DNA from: KBS50 sp042666615
GTDB taxonomy: Bacteria > Actinomycetota > Actinomycetes > Mycobacteriales > Micromonosporaceae
Assembly (NCBI RefSeq): GCF_042666615.1
Contig: NZ_JBHTDD010000027.1
Span: forward strand, 1 to 64,000
DNA: 64,000 bases
Direction: 5' to 3'
Made by a program: the position numbers and the translations under genes. A model generated the notes under the pieces. The model was not told the DNA's origin. It did not search any database and saw nothing but the letters and a program-made list of their open reading frames with translations. Shown in pieces: positions 9,701 to 16,679 of this stretch (its first letter is position 1; the number at the start of each line of letters is the position of its first letter).

Positions 9701-9766
9701 AATGACTCGCCGACGAGTCACCCGGGGGAGGGCACGACGGAACCGCGCCGACAGGGCTGCTGGCAT
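6719..9766 (-). CDS. membrane alpha/beta hydrolase (CocE/X-Pro peptidase-like) fused to ABC transporter ATPase
   Basis: A 1015-residue fusion. Residues about 15-34 form a signal anchor. Residues 50-660 are a CocE/NonD or X-Pro dipeptidyl-peptidase-like serine hydrolase with nucleophile Ser169 in GGSYGG, acid in QGQADTLFP and histidine in GGHDGG, followed by a jelly-roll-like C-terminal part. A second helix lies near residues 674-696. The remainder is a complete ABC ATPase: Walker A GPNGAGKTTT with Lys752, signature SHGMKQ near 847, Walker B LVLDEP near 865 and a switch histidine in SSHLLAE. The hydrolase would be outside and the ATPase inside. A Gly/Asp/Pro-rich insert at residues 244-280 comes from a 36-bp tandem repeat. 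The ATG at 9766 precedes the hydrophobic anchor, though no strong ribosome binding site is visible. Confidence 0.87.
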   Translation of the reverse strand: MPAALSARFRRALPRVTRRRVIVAGVVVVVLAGGLVWAAGPENRRFTTTDAVLTVRSGPSGTEPTDLDTRFYLPDAASAERPAPAVLLAHGFGGTKDSVRDDAADLADRGYAVLTWTARGFGRSGGQIHLNSPDYEVRDAQRLLDWLAARPDIRQDAAGDPRVGVVGGSYGGALALLLAGQDQRVDGIVPMITWNDLARSFLPESTDRPVTDGVFKKGWAGIFFGGAGMPVGPGGAGMPGGPGGAGDPNGAGDPGGAGDPNGAGDPGGAGDPNGAGDPGGVAASPAATAGPNAGSPPSGAPTPGDARPGAPTPGAGSGARPAGALAVDPACGRFAADVCRAYLEIASTGRGSAEAVALLRRSSPDSVLGRIKAPTLLVQGQADTLFPLTEADANARGIAATGTPVRMAWFTGGHDGGAGPQTDQDRVQYLTAQWLDHYVEGTGPAPNDSFTWSRIAGFDALDRGLVATGYSTGDYPGLAGTATRTVDVTGPPQRIANPPAGNPAAISSLPLTGGLAGAAGGLSSILGGVAGDLPGQHARFQSEPLAESMDVTGAPTIDIRAASPTGEAVLFVKLYDVDQQGAATLPAGLVAPVRLTGLPANLSDAQPVRVTLPAIVHRFEAGHRLRVTVATSDQGYATPAEPVVYTAALAGNAVTLPTVTGEPIATPAAAWRWVLVGLLATIVLGLAVVIVVTRLRGRRRGSAVHPAYAEVPLAVRDLRKEYADGFVAVSRVDFEVHPGQVVGLLGPNGAGKTTTLRVLMGLTQPTRGEIYVYGHRLVPGSPVLSRIGALVEGPGFLPHLSGLENLRAYWRATGRPAADAHFDAALEIAGLGSSIHRKVKTYSHGMKQRLAIAQAMLGLPELLVLDEPTDGLDPPQIAEMRRVLQRYATDGRAVLVSSHLLAEVEQTCTHAVVVNKGEIVAAGPVEEIVGESPSTQFDVSDPEAAREVLDRMGGVRVLPDSNGTLVVDTNGTARSEVVAELVRAGVGVDRVVPRRRLEDAFLALVGENSRGSGDR
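8928..9035 (-). repeat. 36-bp tandem repeat, three copies, in frame
   Basis: Three exact copies of a 36-bp unit lie end to end at 8928, 8964 and 9000, with a degenerate partial copy after 9035. On the coding strand each encodes the 12-residue unit GDPNGAGDPGGA. The array is in frame within the hydrolase domain, and copy number could vary without breaking the gene. Confidence 0.9.
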
Positions 9767-10151
9767 GCGAACACCGTACGGCGCGCAAGCTGAGCATCTG
9801 CTGAGATCCACCGTACGGTCGTCCGGTCCGGCCGAACGGCAGACGGATGGGGGCGATCGAGCATCATTGCCGACACGCGGTACGACGACTTCGGATCGCG
9901 AGAATTCCGAACTATTCGTCCACACTACTGCAATTCGGGGCCCGGTCATTCACATTTGGTGGCTACAGGTTGAGCTTCCGATGCGTAGCGTCACGACAGC
10001 CGTAAGTGACGGAAACCTGACGCTTTCGGCGGATGGTTGCCCGCCCGCATTCAGTTAGGTTTCCGGTCCGGTGCATGGGACTCGGTGAATCCCGGCCCGC
10101 GAAGCGGCACATGACCCCCGAACGGCCCGTCCCCGCCCGAGGAGACAACCG
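9767..10151. promoter_or_regulatory. divergent intergenic region, hydrolase-ABC / sensor operon
   Basis: These 385 bases separate the two divergent operons and hold no gene I can support. An inverted repeat GGAAACCT (10011-10018) / AGGTTTCC (10057-10064) and a smaller one CGTCAC/GTGACG (9989-10012 area) lie close together and could be operators for the rightward operon. The local A+T content rises around 9895-9960, where promoters are likely. No -10 or -35 can be fixed with confidence. Confidence 0.4.
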
Positions 10152-11453
10152 ATGAACGTTCCCGCGGCCCAGGTCCCCCGACGGCCGTCCCCGCCGAGCC
10201 TGCTGCCCATGGTGCTGGCGATCGCCCTACTCATCCCGGTGGCGGTGCTGTTCGCACAGGACTGGTCCAAGCTCGGCGACGATCGCCTCGTCGCCGACCG
10301 GGAACGGGACGGCATCGCGTACCTCCGGGTCCTCGGGCCGGTCACCGTCGCGCTCGTGGACGCCCAGGTCGCCGCGGTGAGCGGACAGTCGGCGCCCCGC
10401 GAGGCGCTCGACCGGGCGGTGCGCGAGGTCAACGCTGTCGACGCCCAACTCGGTGCCGACCTGCGAACCACCGAGCGCTGGTCGGGCCTGCGGTCGCGCA
10501 TCGAGACGCTGCCGAGCCGGCCGTCCGGCGGGGCCCCGGAAGCGCTGTCGGCGTTCCAGGAGGCGACCGACCTGCTGCTCGCCCTCTACGGCAAGGTGCA
10601 GAGCTCATCGGGACTGGACCGCGACCCGGACACCGACGCGGCCCAGTTGCAGCAGGTCGTCGCGCGGGACCTGCCCACCGCCCTGGTCGGCACCGGGCTG
10701 CTGACCAGCATGGCGGTGCTCGCACCGGCCAGGCCGGCCAGCGAGCGGTCGGCCGCCGCCGGTGACCTCGGCACCGCCCAGGTTATGACCTTCGCGGCGG
10801 TGCAGGACCTGGTCACCAACATGCAGGAGGCCATCGACAGCTCGCAGAGCACGAACCTCGGCGGCAACGTACTCAGCCGGCTGGACGCGTACCAGCGGGC
10901 GCTGGCCTCGCTGAGCGCGGCCGTCACCCCGCCGACCACCGGTGCCCGCGCCACCCAACTTCCCGATGCCTCGGCGGTCGCGAGCGCCCGGGTCGCCGCC
11001 CAGGCGGCCGGCGCGGATCTCGCCACCATCATCCTCGCCGAGCTGGACACCCTCGTCGAGGAACGCGCGGACGATCTGGACACCAGCCGCTGGATCGCCA
11101 TCGGTGCGGTCATCATGGCGATTCTGCTGGTCGCCGCCGCTGTGGTCGGCACGGTCCTGGCGCGGCGCCGGTACCGGCGAGCGGTCGCGATCGAGGCGCG
11201 CCGGGTGATCGCCGAGGAGGCCGGGATCGAGCCGCCCGGCGGGGCCGGCGCCCCCGAGCGGGCCGGTGCCGGCCCGAACCGCACCCCGGGCCGGGAGCGA
11301 TGGCAACTCGCGGCGCTTGCCGGTACGCCGGACCGGGGCGCGCCGTCCACCGAATGGCCGGAGCCGGTGCCGGTGGGACCGAACACGCGGTCGTCCGCCG
11401 GCACCGTCCGCGACAACCAGCCCGCGCACTGGGGTCGCAACGATGCTCGGTAG
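10152..11453 (+). CDS. membrane protein with large extracellular sensor-like domain
   Basis: A 433-residue protein with GAGGAGA upstream of the ATG. A helix at about residues 19-35 and a second near 312-337 bracket roughly 275 helical, acidic extracytoplasmic residues. A basic, Pro-rich cytoplasmic tail of 95 residues follows. The layout is that of a sensor or receptor without an output domain; the outer domain resembles the helical nitrate/nitrite-sensing (NIT) type only in general composition. Its last 11 bases overlap the start of the NIT/HAMP ATPase gene, so it is probably a partner or extra input module of the conservon-like system. I do not recognise a named family. Confidence 0.7.
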   Translation: MNVPAAQVPRRPSPPSLLPMVLAIALLIPVAVLFAQDWSKLGDDRLVADRERDGIAYLRVLGPVTVALVDAQVAAVSGQSAPREALDRAVREVNAVDAQLGADLRTTERWSGLRSRIETLPSRPSGGAPEALSAFQEATDLLLALYGKVQSSSGLDRDPDTDAAQLQQVVARDLPTALVGTGLLTSMAVLAPARPASERSAAAGDLGTAQVMTFAAVQDLVTNMQEAIDSSQSTNLGGNVLSRLDAYQRALASLSAAVTPPTTGARATQLPDASAVASARVAAQAAGADLATIILAELDTLVEERADDLDTSRWIAIGAVIMAILLVAAAVVGTVLARRRYRRAVAIEARRVIAEEAGIEPPGGAGAPERAGAGPNRTPGRERWQLAALAGTPDRGAPSTEWPEPVPVGPNTRSSAGTVRDNQPAHWGRNDAR

Positions 11454-14370
11454 GCTCCGGATCCGCGGCAAGTTAGCCCTGCTCATGGTAATTCCGCTGC
11501 TCAGCATGGTCGCGTTGACCGTACCGGTGGTGGTCGACCGGGTTGCCGCCGCCGCTCGCGCGGGCGACATTGCGCAGTCGGTCCGGATCGCCAACCGGGT
11601 GGGCACTCTGGTGCAGGATCTCCAGCAGGAGCGGCTGCTCTCGGTCAGCTACCTGCTCGGGGCGGTGGACCGGGGGCAACTCGTGCGGAAGTCGGCAACC
11701 GTCGACGATCGGGTGGCCGACGTGCGCGCCCAGTTCGCCGGCGAGCTGTCCACCCGGGTCCAGGCGGCGCTGGACGAGGTCCGGAAGCTCACCGACCTGC
11801 GCGTCCAGGTGCTCAACCGGAAGGCCACCCCGGACCAGGTGCTCGCCGCGTTCGGCCCGATCGACATGGCGTTGATCGACTCGCTCCGGTTGCAGTACGA
11901 CGTGGACACCCGCACCACCGCTGGGCGCCAGGTCCTGGCCCTGGACGCGCTGTTGCGTACCGACGAGGGGGTGAGCACCGCCGCGACCCTGGTACTGCTG
12001 CTGCTCGCCACCCGCAGCAGCGAGGTCAGCAACGCCTATATGGGCACGCTGGCCGCCTTGCAGGTCGACAACCAGCGATTCCGCTCGCTGGCCACGCCCG
12101 AGCAGTACCAGTTGGCGTTGCTCGAAGAGGCCGCGGTGGCCGCCCGCACCACCCGCGACTTCGTCACGGCTGGCGCGGTCGACCCGCTCAAGGCGCTGGA
12201 CGGCATCGACCCGGAAAAGTTGTTCGCGTCGGTCGCCTCGATGATCACACTGGGACAGTTCGTGGAGAAGAAGGTGGCCGCCGACGTGATCGCCGAGGTC
12301 ACCGGCGAGCAGCGCCGGGCGCTGACCGCCGCGTACCTGGTGGGTGGGGCCGCGCTGCTGATCCTGGCCCTGGTCGTGGCGCTGAACGCGCTGGTGGCGC
12401 GCGCGGTGGCACGCCCGCTGAGCAGGCTCACCCGCTCCGCCGACCGGGTCGCCCGGCTCGCCGAGGCCGAGCTGACCCGGGTGGCCGACGACGAGTCGGA
12501 ATCCGTGAACGCCCTCCGGCTGGATCCGGTGGACGTACGCGGCGAGGACGAGGTGGGTGAACTGGCGCGGGCCTTCGACCGGGTGCAGGGCACGGCCACC
12601 CGGTTGGTGGAGCGGCAGGTGCTCGGCCGGCGCAACGTGGCGCAGATGTTCGGGCACGTGGGCCGGCGGACGCAGAACCTGGTTGGCCGGCAACTCGCGC
12701 TCATCGACCGGCTGGAGCAGCGGGAAACCGATCCCGGCCGGCTCCAGCACCTCTACCGCCTCGACCACGTCACCAGCCGACTCCGTCGCAGCGCGAGCAG
12801 CCTGGTCGTCCTCTCCGGGGCGACCGGCGCGGACGAGCACGTGGCACCGACGTCACTGGCCAACGTGGTCCGCCTGGCTCTTGGTGAGATCGAGGACTAT
12901 CCGCGGGTCGATGTCCGGGTGGTCCCGGACATCATGGTCGCTCCCGGCGTGATCGGTGACCTCGTGCTGGCCCTCGCGGAACTGATGGAGAACGCCACCG
13001 CGTTCTCGCCGCCACACACCCGGGTCACCGTGGTCGGCGACCGCGTCGCGGGCGGGGCCCGGCTCACCCTCACCGATCACGGCATCGGCATGACTGAGGA
13101 GCGGATCGACGAGGAGAACGCCCGACTGACCCGCCGGGAACGGCTCGACCTGGCACCGACGGAGGTGCTCGGCCTCTTCGTGGTCGGCCGGTTGGCCCGG
13201 CGGCACGGATGGCGGGTCGCCCTCTCCCCCACCCCCGGTGGTGGCGTCACCGTGGTGCTGGAACTGGCCGCCCGGTTGCTGGCCAGTGCCCGGCCCGAGC
13301 CACCCACCCTCACCTTCGACCGACCCCTGAGCGGCGACCTCGGGGCCATCCGGGCGGCCTCCACCGCCGTACCGCCGGCCGCCTCGATCGAGGCACCGGT
13401 CGGTGCCGCGCTGCCGGCTGGGGCCGGCACGGCAGCCGGGGCCACGGCGGCCGCTGGGCCCCCGGCGGGCGATGCCGGCAAGGCCACCGCGGGGGTGGTT
13501 ACGGCGGGCACGGCCGACGCGGGAGCCGGCACGGCGCCGGGGCGGCAGCCAACCCGCCCGGGCATGGGCGCGGTCACCGACCGCTTCGGGGTCAGCTCCG
13601 AACTGCTCGACCGGGCAATCCGCTCGTTGGAGGGCCAACCGTGGAACGCGTTCGCCGCTGTCGCGGCGGACGCCGGCGTGCCGATCGCCGGGGGCAGTCC
13701 CGAGCCGGCGACCCACCCCGAGCCGGCTACGGTGCCCGCCGGTGCGGCGGCTACGGTGCCCGCCGGTGCGGCGGCGGGGGCGGCCTCCGCGCGGGGTACG
13801 GCCAGCGTGCCAGCCGGCCGGCCGGCGTTGCGCCAGCGGGTGCCGGGCTCCCATCTACCGAACACTGGTGACCGCGCGGGGGCGAGGCCCACCGACGGGC
13901 CCCAGAAGCCCGCGCAGACCGGCTCCGCGGATCGCGAGGAAGCGCCCGACCCGATCGCGGCCCGCGCGCTGCTGGAGGAGTTCGAGGCCGGGGTGCGTCG
14001 CGCGCAGGAAGTTGTCCGGCGCCAGTCGACCCCGGACGACCCGGCCGCCCCGGGTGCGGGCCTGGCGCCGTCCGAGGCTGGTCCGCAGGCGCCGGACGGC
14101 CGGCCCGCCGACCGTGCCGCGGCGCCGGTGAACGGCACCGCCCCGGCCGGTCCCACCCCGGCGAACGGCGCGCCGGGGCGCCTCACCCGGCGGGTGCCCG
14201 GCAGCTCGCTCGACACCGACGCGGTGCCACGGGTCGCCCGTACCACCGGTTCGACCCCACCGGCCGACCCGGACGAGGTACGGCACCTGATAAGCCAGTT
14301 CGAGGACGGCGTCAGCCGAGCCCTGACCGAGATCAGATCAGCACACGACGAAGAGGGATCACCACGATGA
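11443..14370 (+). CDS. conservon sensor: NIT/HAMP/HATPase_c protein (CvnA-like)
   Basis: A 975-residue membrane sensor of the type heading Streptomyces conservons. Order: helix at residues 9-29, extracytoplasmic NIT-like domain 30-295, helix 296-320, HAMP to about 390, then a dimerisation region with RRNVAQMFGHVGRRTQNL and LDHVTSRLRR. The ATPase domain has N box ELMENATAFSPP near 512 and DHGIGM near 544, and the G2-like box PGGGVTVVLEL. About 300 C-terminal residues are Ala/Pro/Gly-rich and probably disordered. Proteins of this class often lack proven histidine-kinase activity and pass signals to the neighbouring roadblock, DUF742 and GTPase proteins. The ATG at 11443 overlaps the preceding gene by 11 bases. 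Confidence 0.88.
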   Translation: MLGRLRIRGKLALLMVIPLLSMVALTVPVVVDRVAAAARAGDIAQSVRIANRVGTLVQDLQQERLLSVSYLLGAVDRGQLVRKSATVDDRVADVRAQFAGELSTRVQAALDEVRKLTDLRVQVLNRKATPDQVLAAFGPIDMALIDSLRLQYDVDTRTTAGRQVLALDALLRTDEGVSTAATLVLLLLATRSSEVSNAYMGTLAALQVDNQRFRSLATPEQYQLALLEEAAVAARTTRDFVTAGAVDPLKALDGIDPEKLFASVASMITLGQFVEKKVAADVIAEVTGEQRRALTAAYLVGGAALLILALVVALNALVARAVARPLSRLTRSADRVARLAEAELTRVADDESESVNALRLDPVDVRGEDEVGELARAFDRVQGTATRLVERQVLGRRNVAQMFGHVGRRTQNLVGRQLALIDRLEQRETDPGRLQHLYRLDHVTSRLRRSASSLVVLSGATGADEHVAPTSLANVVRLALGEIEDYPRVDVRVVPDIMVAPGVIGDLVLALAELMENATAFSPPHTRVTVVGDRVAGGARLTLTDHGIGMTEERIDEENARLTRRERLDLAPTEVLGLFVVGRLARRHGWRVALSPTPGGGVTVVLELAARLLASARPEPPTLTFDRPLSGDLGAIRAASTAVPPAASIEAPVGAALPAGAGTAAGATAAAGPPAGDAGKATAGVVTAGTADAGAGTAPGRQPTRPGMGAVTDRFGVSSELLDRAIRSLEGQPWNAFAAVAADAGVPIAGGSPEPATHPEPATVPAGAAATVPAGAAAGAASARGTASVPAGRPALRQRVPGSHLPNTGDRAGARPTDGPQKPAQTGSADREEAPDPIAARALLEEFEAGVRRAQEVVRRQSTPDDPAAPGAGLAPSEAGPQAPDGRPADRAAAPVNGTAPAGPTPANGAPGRLTRRVPGSSLDTDAVPRVARTTGSTPPADPDEVRHLISQFEDGVSRALTEIRSAHDEEGSPR

Positions 14371-14840
14371 CCAGTCCCTTCACTCAGAACCACGTCGACC
14401 GTCCGGACCCGTCCGGTTCGGTGGAGCTGAGTCCCGAGGCGCGTACCTTCAACTGGTTACTGGACTCGTTCACGTCCTCGACCGCCGGGGTGCTGGAGGC
14501 GATCGCGGTCTCCTCGGACGGCCTCCTCATGGCGATGTCGGCGATCCGGGACCGGTCCAACGCCGAGCGGCTCGCCGCCGTCGTCTCGGGGTTGACCAGC
14601 CTTGCCGGCGGCGCCGCCAACTGGTATTCGCTGGGCAACCTGAACAGGGTGGTGGTGGACATGACCGACGGATACCTGTTGGTGAGTTCGATAAGCAGCG
14701 GCTCGGTGCTCGGTGTGGTCGCCGATCGGACGGCCAATCTCGGCACGGTCGCGTACGAGATGACGCTGTTCGCCAACCGGGCGGGTGCCGCGCTCACCCC
14801 GCGCCTGATCGTCGAGTTGAAGAACTCCGTCCAGTCGTGA
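14367..14840 (+). CDS. roadblock/LC7 domain protein (CvnB-like)
   Basis: A 157-residue cytoplasmic protein with a roadblock/LC7 fold: LLDSFTSSTAGVLEAIAVSSDGLLMA then GLTSLAGGAA and VDMTDGYLLVSSISSGS, as in MglB-like and conservon B proteins. In conservons it binds the membrane ATPase and acts on the small GTPase. It starts at an ATGA overlap with the sensor gene stop and ends at a GTGA overlap with the DUF742 gene, so the operon is tightly coupled. A 25-residue variable leader precedes the domain. Confidence 0.92.
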   Translation: MTSPFTQNHVDRPDPSGSVELSPEARTFNWLLDSFTSSTAGVLEAIAVSSDGLLMAMSAIRDRSNAERLAAVVSGLTSLAGGAANWYSLGNLNRVVVDMTDGYLLVSSISSGSVLGVVADRTANLGTVAYEMTLFANRAGAALTPRLIVELKNSVQS

Positions 14841-15307
14841 TCCGACGGGCCGCTGACGACGAGCCGGGCCGGGCGGCGATGCCGCGGGTCCGGCCGTTCA
14901 TCGCGGCCGGACAGCTGCCCTCGGAGTCACCCGACGACGAGGAACCAGCACCGGCCGACGGACACCCGACCGGTCCACGGCCGTTCGTGCTCACCGCCGG
15001 CCGGGTGTCGGGCGAGGATCCCGACATCGGCCTGGAGACCCAGGTGACCGCCCGGGCCGGTGGTGCGGCGGGGCAGACCCTCGCGCTGCTCGCACCCGAG
15101 CAGCGGGAGATCGTCCTGCTCTGTCGGGAGCCGTTGTCGGTGGCCGAGATCTCGGCCCAGTTGCGGTTGCACCTGGGTGTCGCCCGGATCCTCGTCGGCG
15201 ACCTGCGCGCCGCCGGCCACGTCGAGGTGCACACCGACGCCGAAGACCCATCCGCAAATCCGGACCTCATTCTGCGAGTGATCAATGGACTTCGTGGGCT
15301 CTCCTGA
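14837..15307 (+). CDS. DUF742 protein (CvnC-like)
   Basis: A 156-residue cytoplasmic protein matching the DUF742 pattern: RVRPFIAAGQ near the start, PFVLTAGR, then a winged-helix-like part with LLAPEQREIVLLCREPLSVAEISAQL, LGVARILVGDL and a C-terminal ILRVINGLRGL. The GTG start overlaps the roadblock stop (GTGA). The last 23 bases overlap the GTPase gene. In conservons the DUF742 protein joins the complex at the membrane; its biochemical role is not firmly known. Confidence 0.92.
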   Translation: MIRRAADDEPGRAAMPRVRPFIAAGQLPSESPDDEEPAPADGHPTGPRPFVLTAGRVSGEDPDIGLETQVTARAGGAAGQTLALLAPEQREIVLLCREPLSVAEISAQLRLHLGVARILVGDLRAAGHVEVHTDAEDPSANPDLILRVINGLRGLS

Positions 15308-15917
15308 ATGGCGGGTCGCCGACGTGGCGCCCGCGTACCGACCCAGCCACCGCCGCGAGACGGACCCGCCACCGGTGCCCGTCAAGATCCTCATCGCCGG
15401 CGGTTTCGGGGTGGGCAAGACCACCACGGTCGGCGCCATCTCGGAGATCGTGCCGCTGACCACCGAGGCGGAGATGACGCAGGCCGGGATCGGTGTGGAC
15501 GAGCCCGGTGCCGGGACCGGCAAGACGACCACCACGGTGGCGATGGACTTCGGTTGCGTCACGATCGACCACAGCCTGAAGCTCTACCTGTTCGGCACCC
15601 CGGGGCAGGCCCGCTTCGGCTTCATGTGGGACGACCTGTCCCGCGGCGCACTCGGCGCGCTGGTCGTGGTGGACAGTTCCCGACTGGACGAGTGCTATCC
15701 GGCCGTTGACTACTTCGAACGCGCCGGAGTGCCGTTCGTCGTCGCGGTGAACGCGTTTCACGGACGGCTGGAGCATTCGCTGGAGGAGATCCGCTGGGCG
15801 CTCGCCGTCCCGGAGAACGTGCCGATCATCCGGTTCGACGCGCGGGACCGGTTGTCCGTCCGGGATGGCCTGCTGGTGGTGCTGGAACAGGCGCTGGCTC
15901 GGGCGATGCCCGGTTGA
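15285..15917 (+). CDS. conservon GTP-binding protein (CvnD-like)
   Basis: A 210-residue small GTPase-like protein. The P-loop GGFGVGKTT lies at about residues 39-47, a Thr-rich switch follows (TEAEMTQAGIGVDE), and the G3 element is FGTPGQARFGFMW in place of DxxG, as is typical of this family. VVVDSSRLDE and VVAVNAFHG supply the later strands, with VNAF standing where Ras-like proteins have NKxD. It starts inside the DUF742 gene (23-base overlap). It is probably the output switch of the operon. A weak hairpin at 15931-15953 follows the stop. Confidence 0.92.
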   Translation: MDFVGSPEWRVADVAPAYRPSHRRETDPPPVPVKILIAGGFGVGKTTTVGAISEIVPLTTEAEMTQAGIGVDEPGAGTGKTTTTVAMDFGCVTIDHSLKLYLFGTPGQARFGFMWDDLSRGALGALVVVDSSRLDECYPAVDYFERAGVPFVVAVNAFHGRLEHSLEEIRWALAVPENVPIIRFDARDRLSVRDGLLVVLEQALARAMPG

Positions 15918-16056
15918 ACCGACCGGACCCGGCGTCGTCGAGGGGGCGACGCCGAGCCGTGCGGGTAAGGGAGACCGACCGTCCGGTCACCGGTCTCTCC
16001 ACGGCGGGTGTCGCCCGAGCCGTGACCCGGCAGACTTGATGCGGGGAGGGAGGCCG

Positions 16057-16590
16057 ATGCGAGGAGAACTGGACGACGCGTTGGCCCGGATGGCCCGCAT
16101 GGAACGGCTGCAGCGGCGCCGGGCGGCCGAGGCGCCGGACAACCAGCGCTCCGGCCTCGACGACCTGGTCGAGGCCGTCCGGCGAGTGGTGGCGCAGCAT
16201 CCCGGGGTACGGGTCACACTGTGGGCCGAGGACGGGGTGCAGGGCGCCGGTGTCCGGGTGGAATGGTCCGGCGGCGAGGTGGTGGTGTCCGCCGACGACC
16301 AGCCGTTGCCGATGCCTTCGGCCGGGGCGCCACCCGACCTGCCGCCCGACGCGGCACCCCCCGACCTGCCGTCCCCCGATGCGCCAACGGACCTGCCGTC
16401 CGCCGGCACTCCGCCCGGTCAGCCGAACGCCTCCACCACCTACCGGTCGCTGCCGGTGCCCCCGCCCTCCGTCTGGGTGCCGGCACCCGCCTCGGAGCAG
16501 GACACCAACGAGTCGGCCGCCCGGTTGGCCGAACTGATCCGGCGCGATCCGGATCTGCTCCGGGCGCCCGACGATCCGCACCAGGTTTAG
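16057..16590 (+). CDS. unknown protein, charged N-terminus and Pro/Asp-rich middle
   Basis: A 177-residue protein I do not recognise. The ATG at 16057 follows GGAGGGAGG by five bases, one of the best ribosome binding sites in the window. Residues 1-30 are a charged amphipathic helix, residues 35-85 form a small alpha/beta segment (LVEAVRRVVAQHPGVRVTLWAED then VRVEWSGGEVVVS), and residues 90-150 are Pro/Asp/Ala-rich with repeated PPDLP. A helical tail SAARLAELIRRDPDLL closes it. It lies 139 bases after the conservon GTPase and may be an accessory of that system, which is inference from position. Confidence 0.65.
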   Translation: MRGELDDALARMARMERLQRRRAAEAPDNQRSGLDDLVEAVRRVVAQHPGVRVTLWAEDGVQGAGVRVEWSGGEVVVSADDQPLPMPSAGAPPDLPPDAAPPDLPSPDAPTDLPSAGTPPGQPNASTTYRSLPVPPPSVWVPAPASEQDTNESAARLAELIRRDPDLLRAPDDPHQV

Positions 16591-16679
16591 GGCCTCGGGG
16601 ACAGGCCGGTGGCAGTCCTGTTCGCCTGACCGGCCGCTACCAGCGCGGGCGGCTCCGCGCCGGCGGATAGTCTCGGCGG

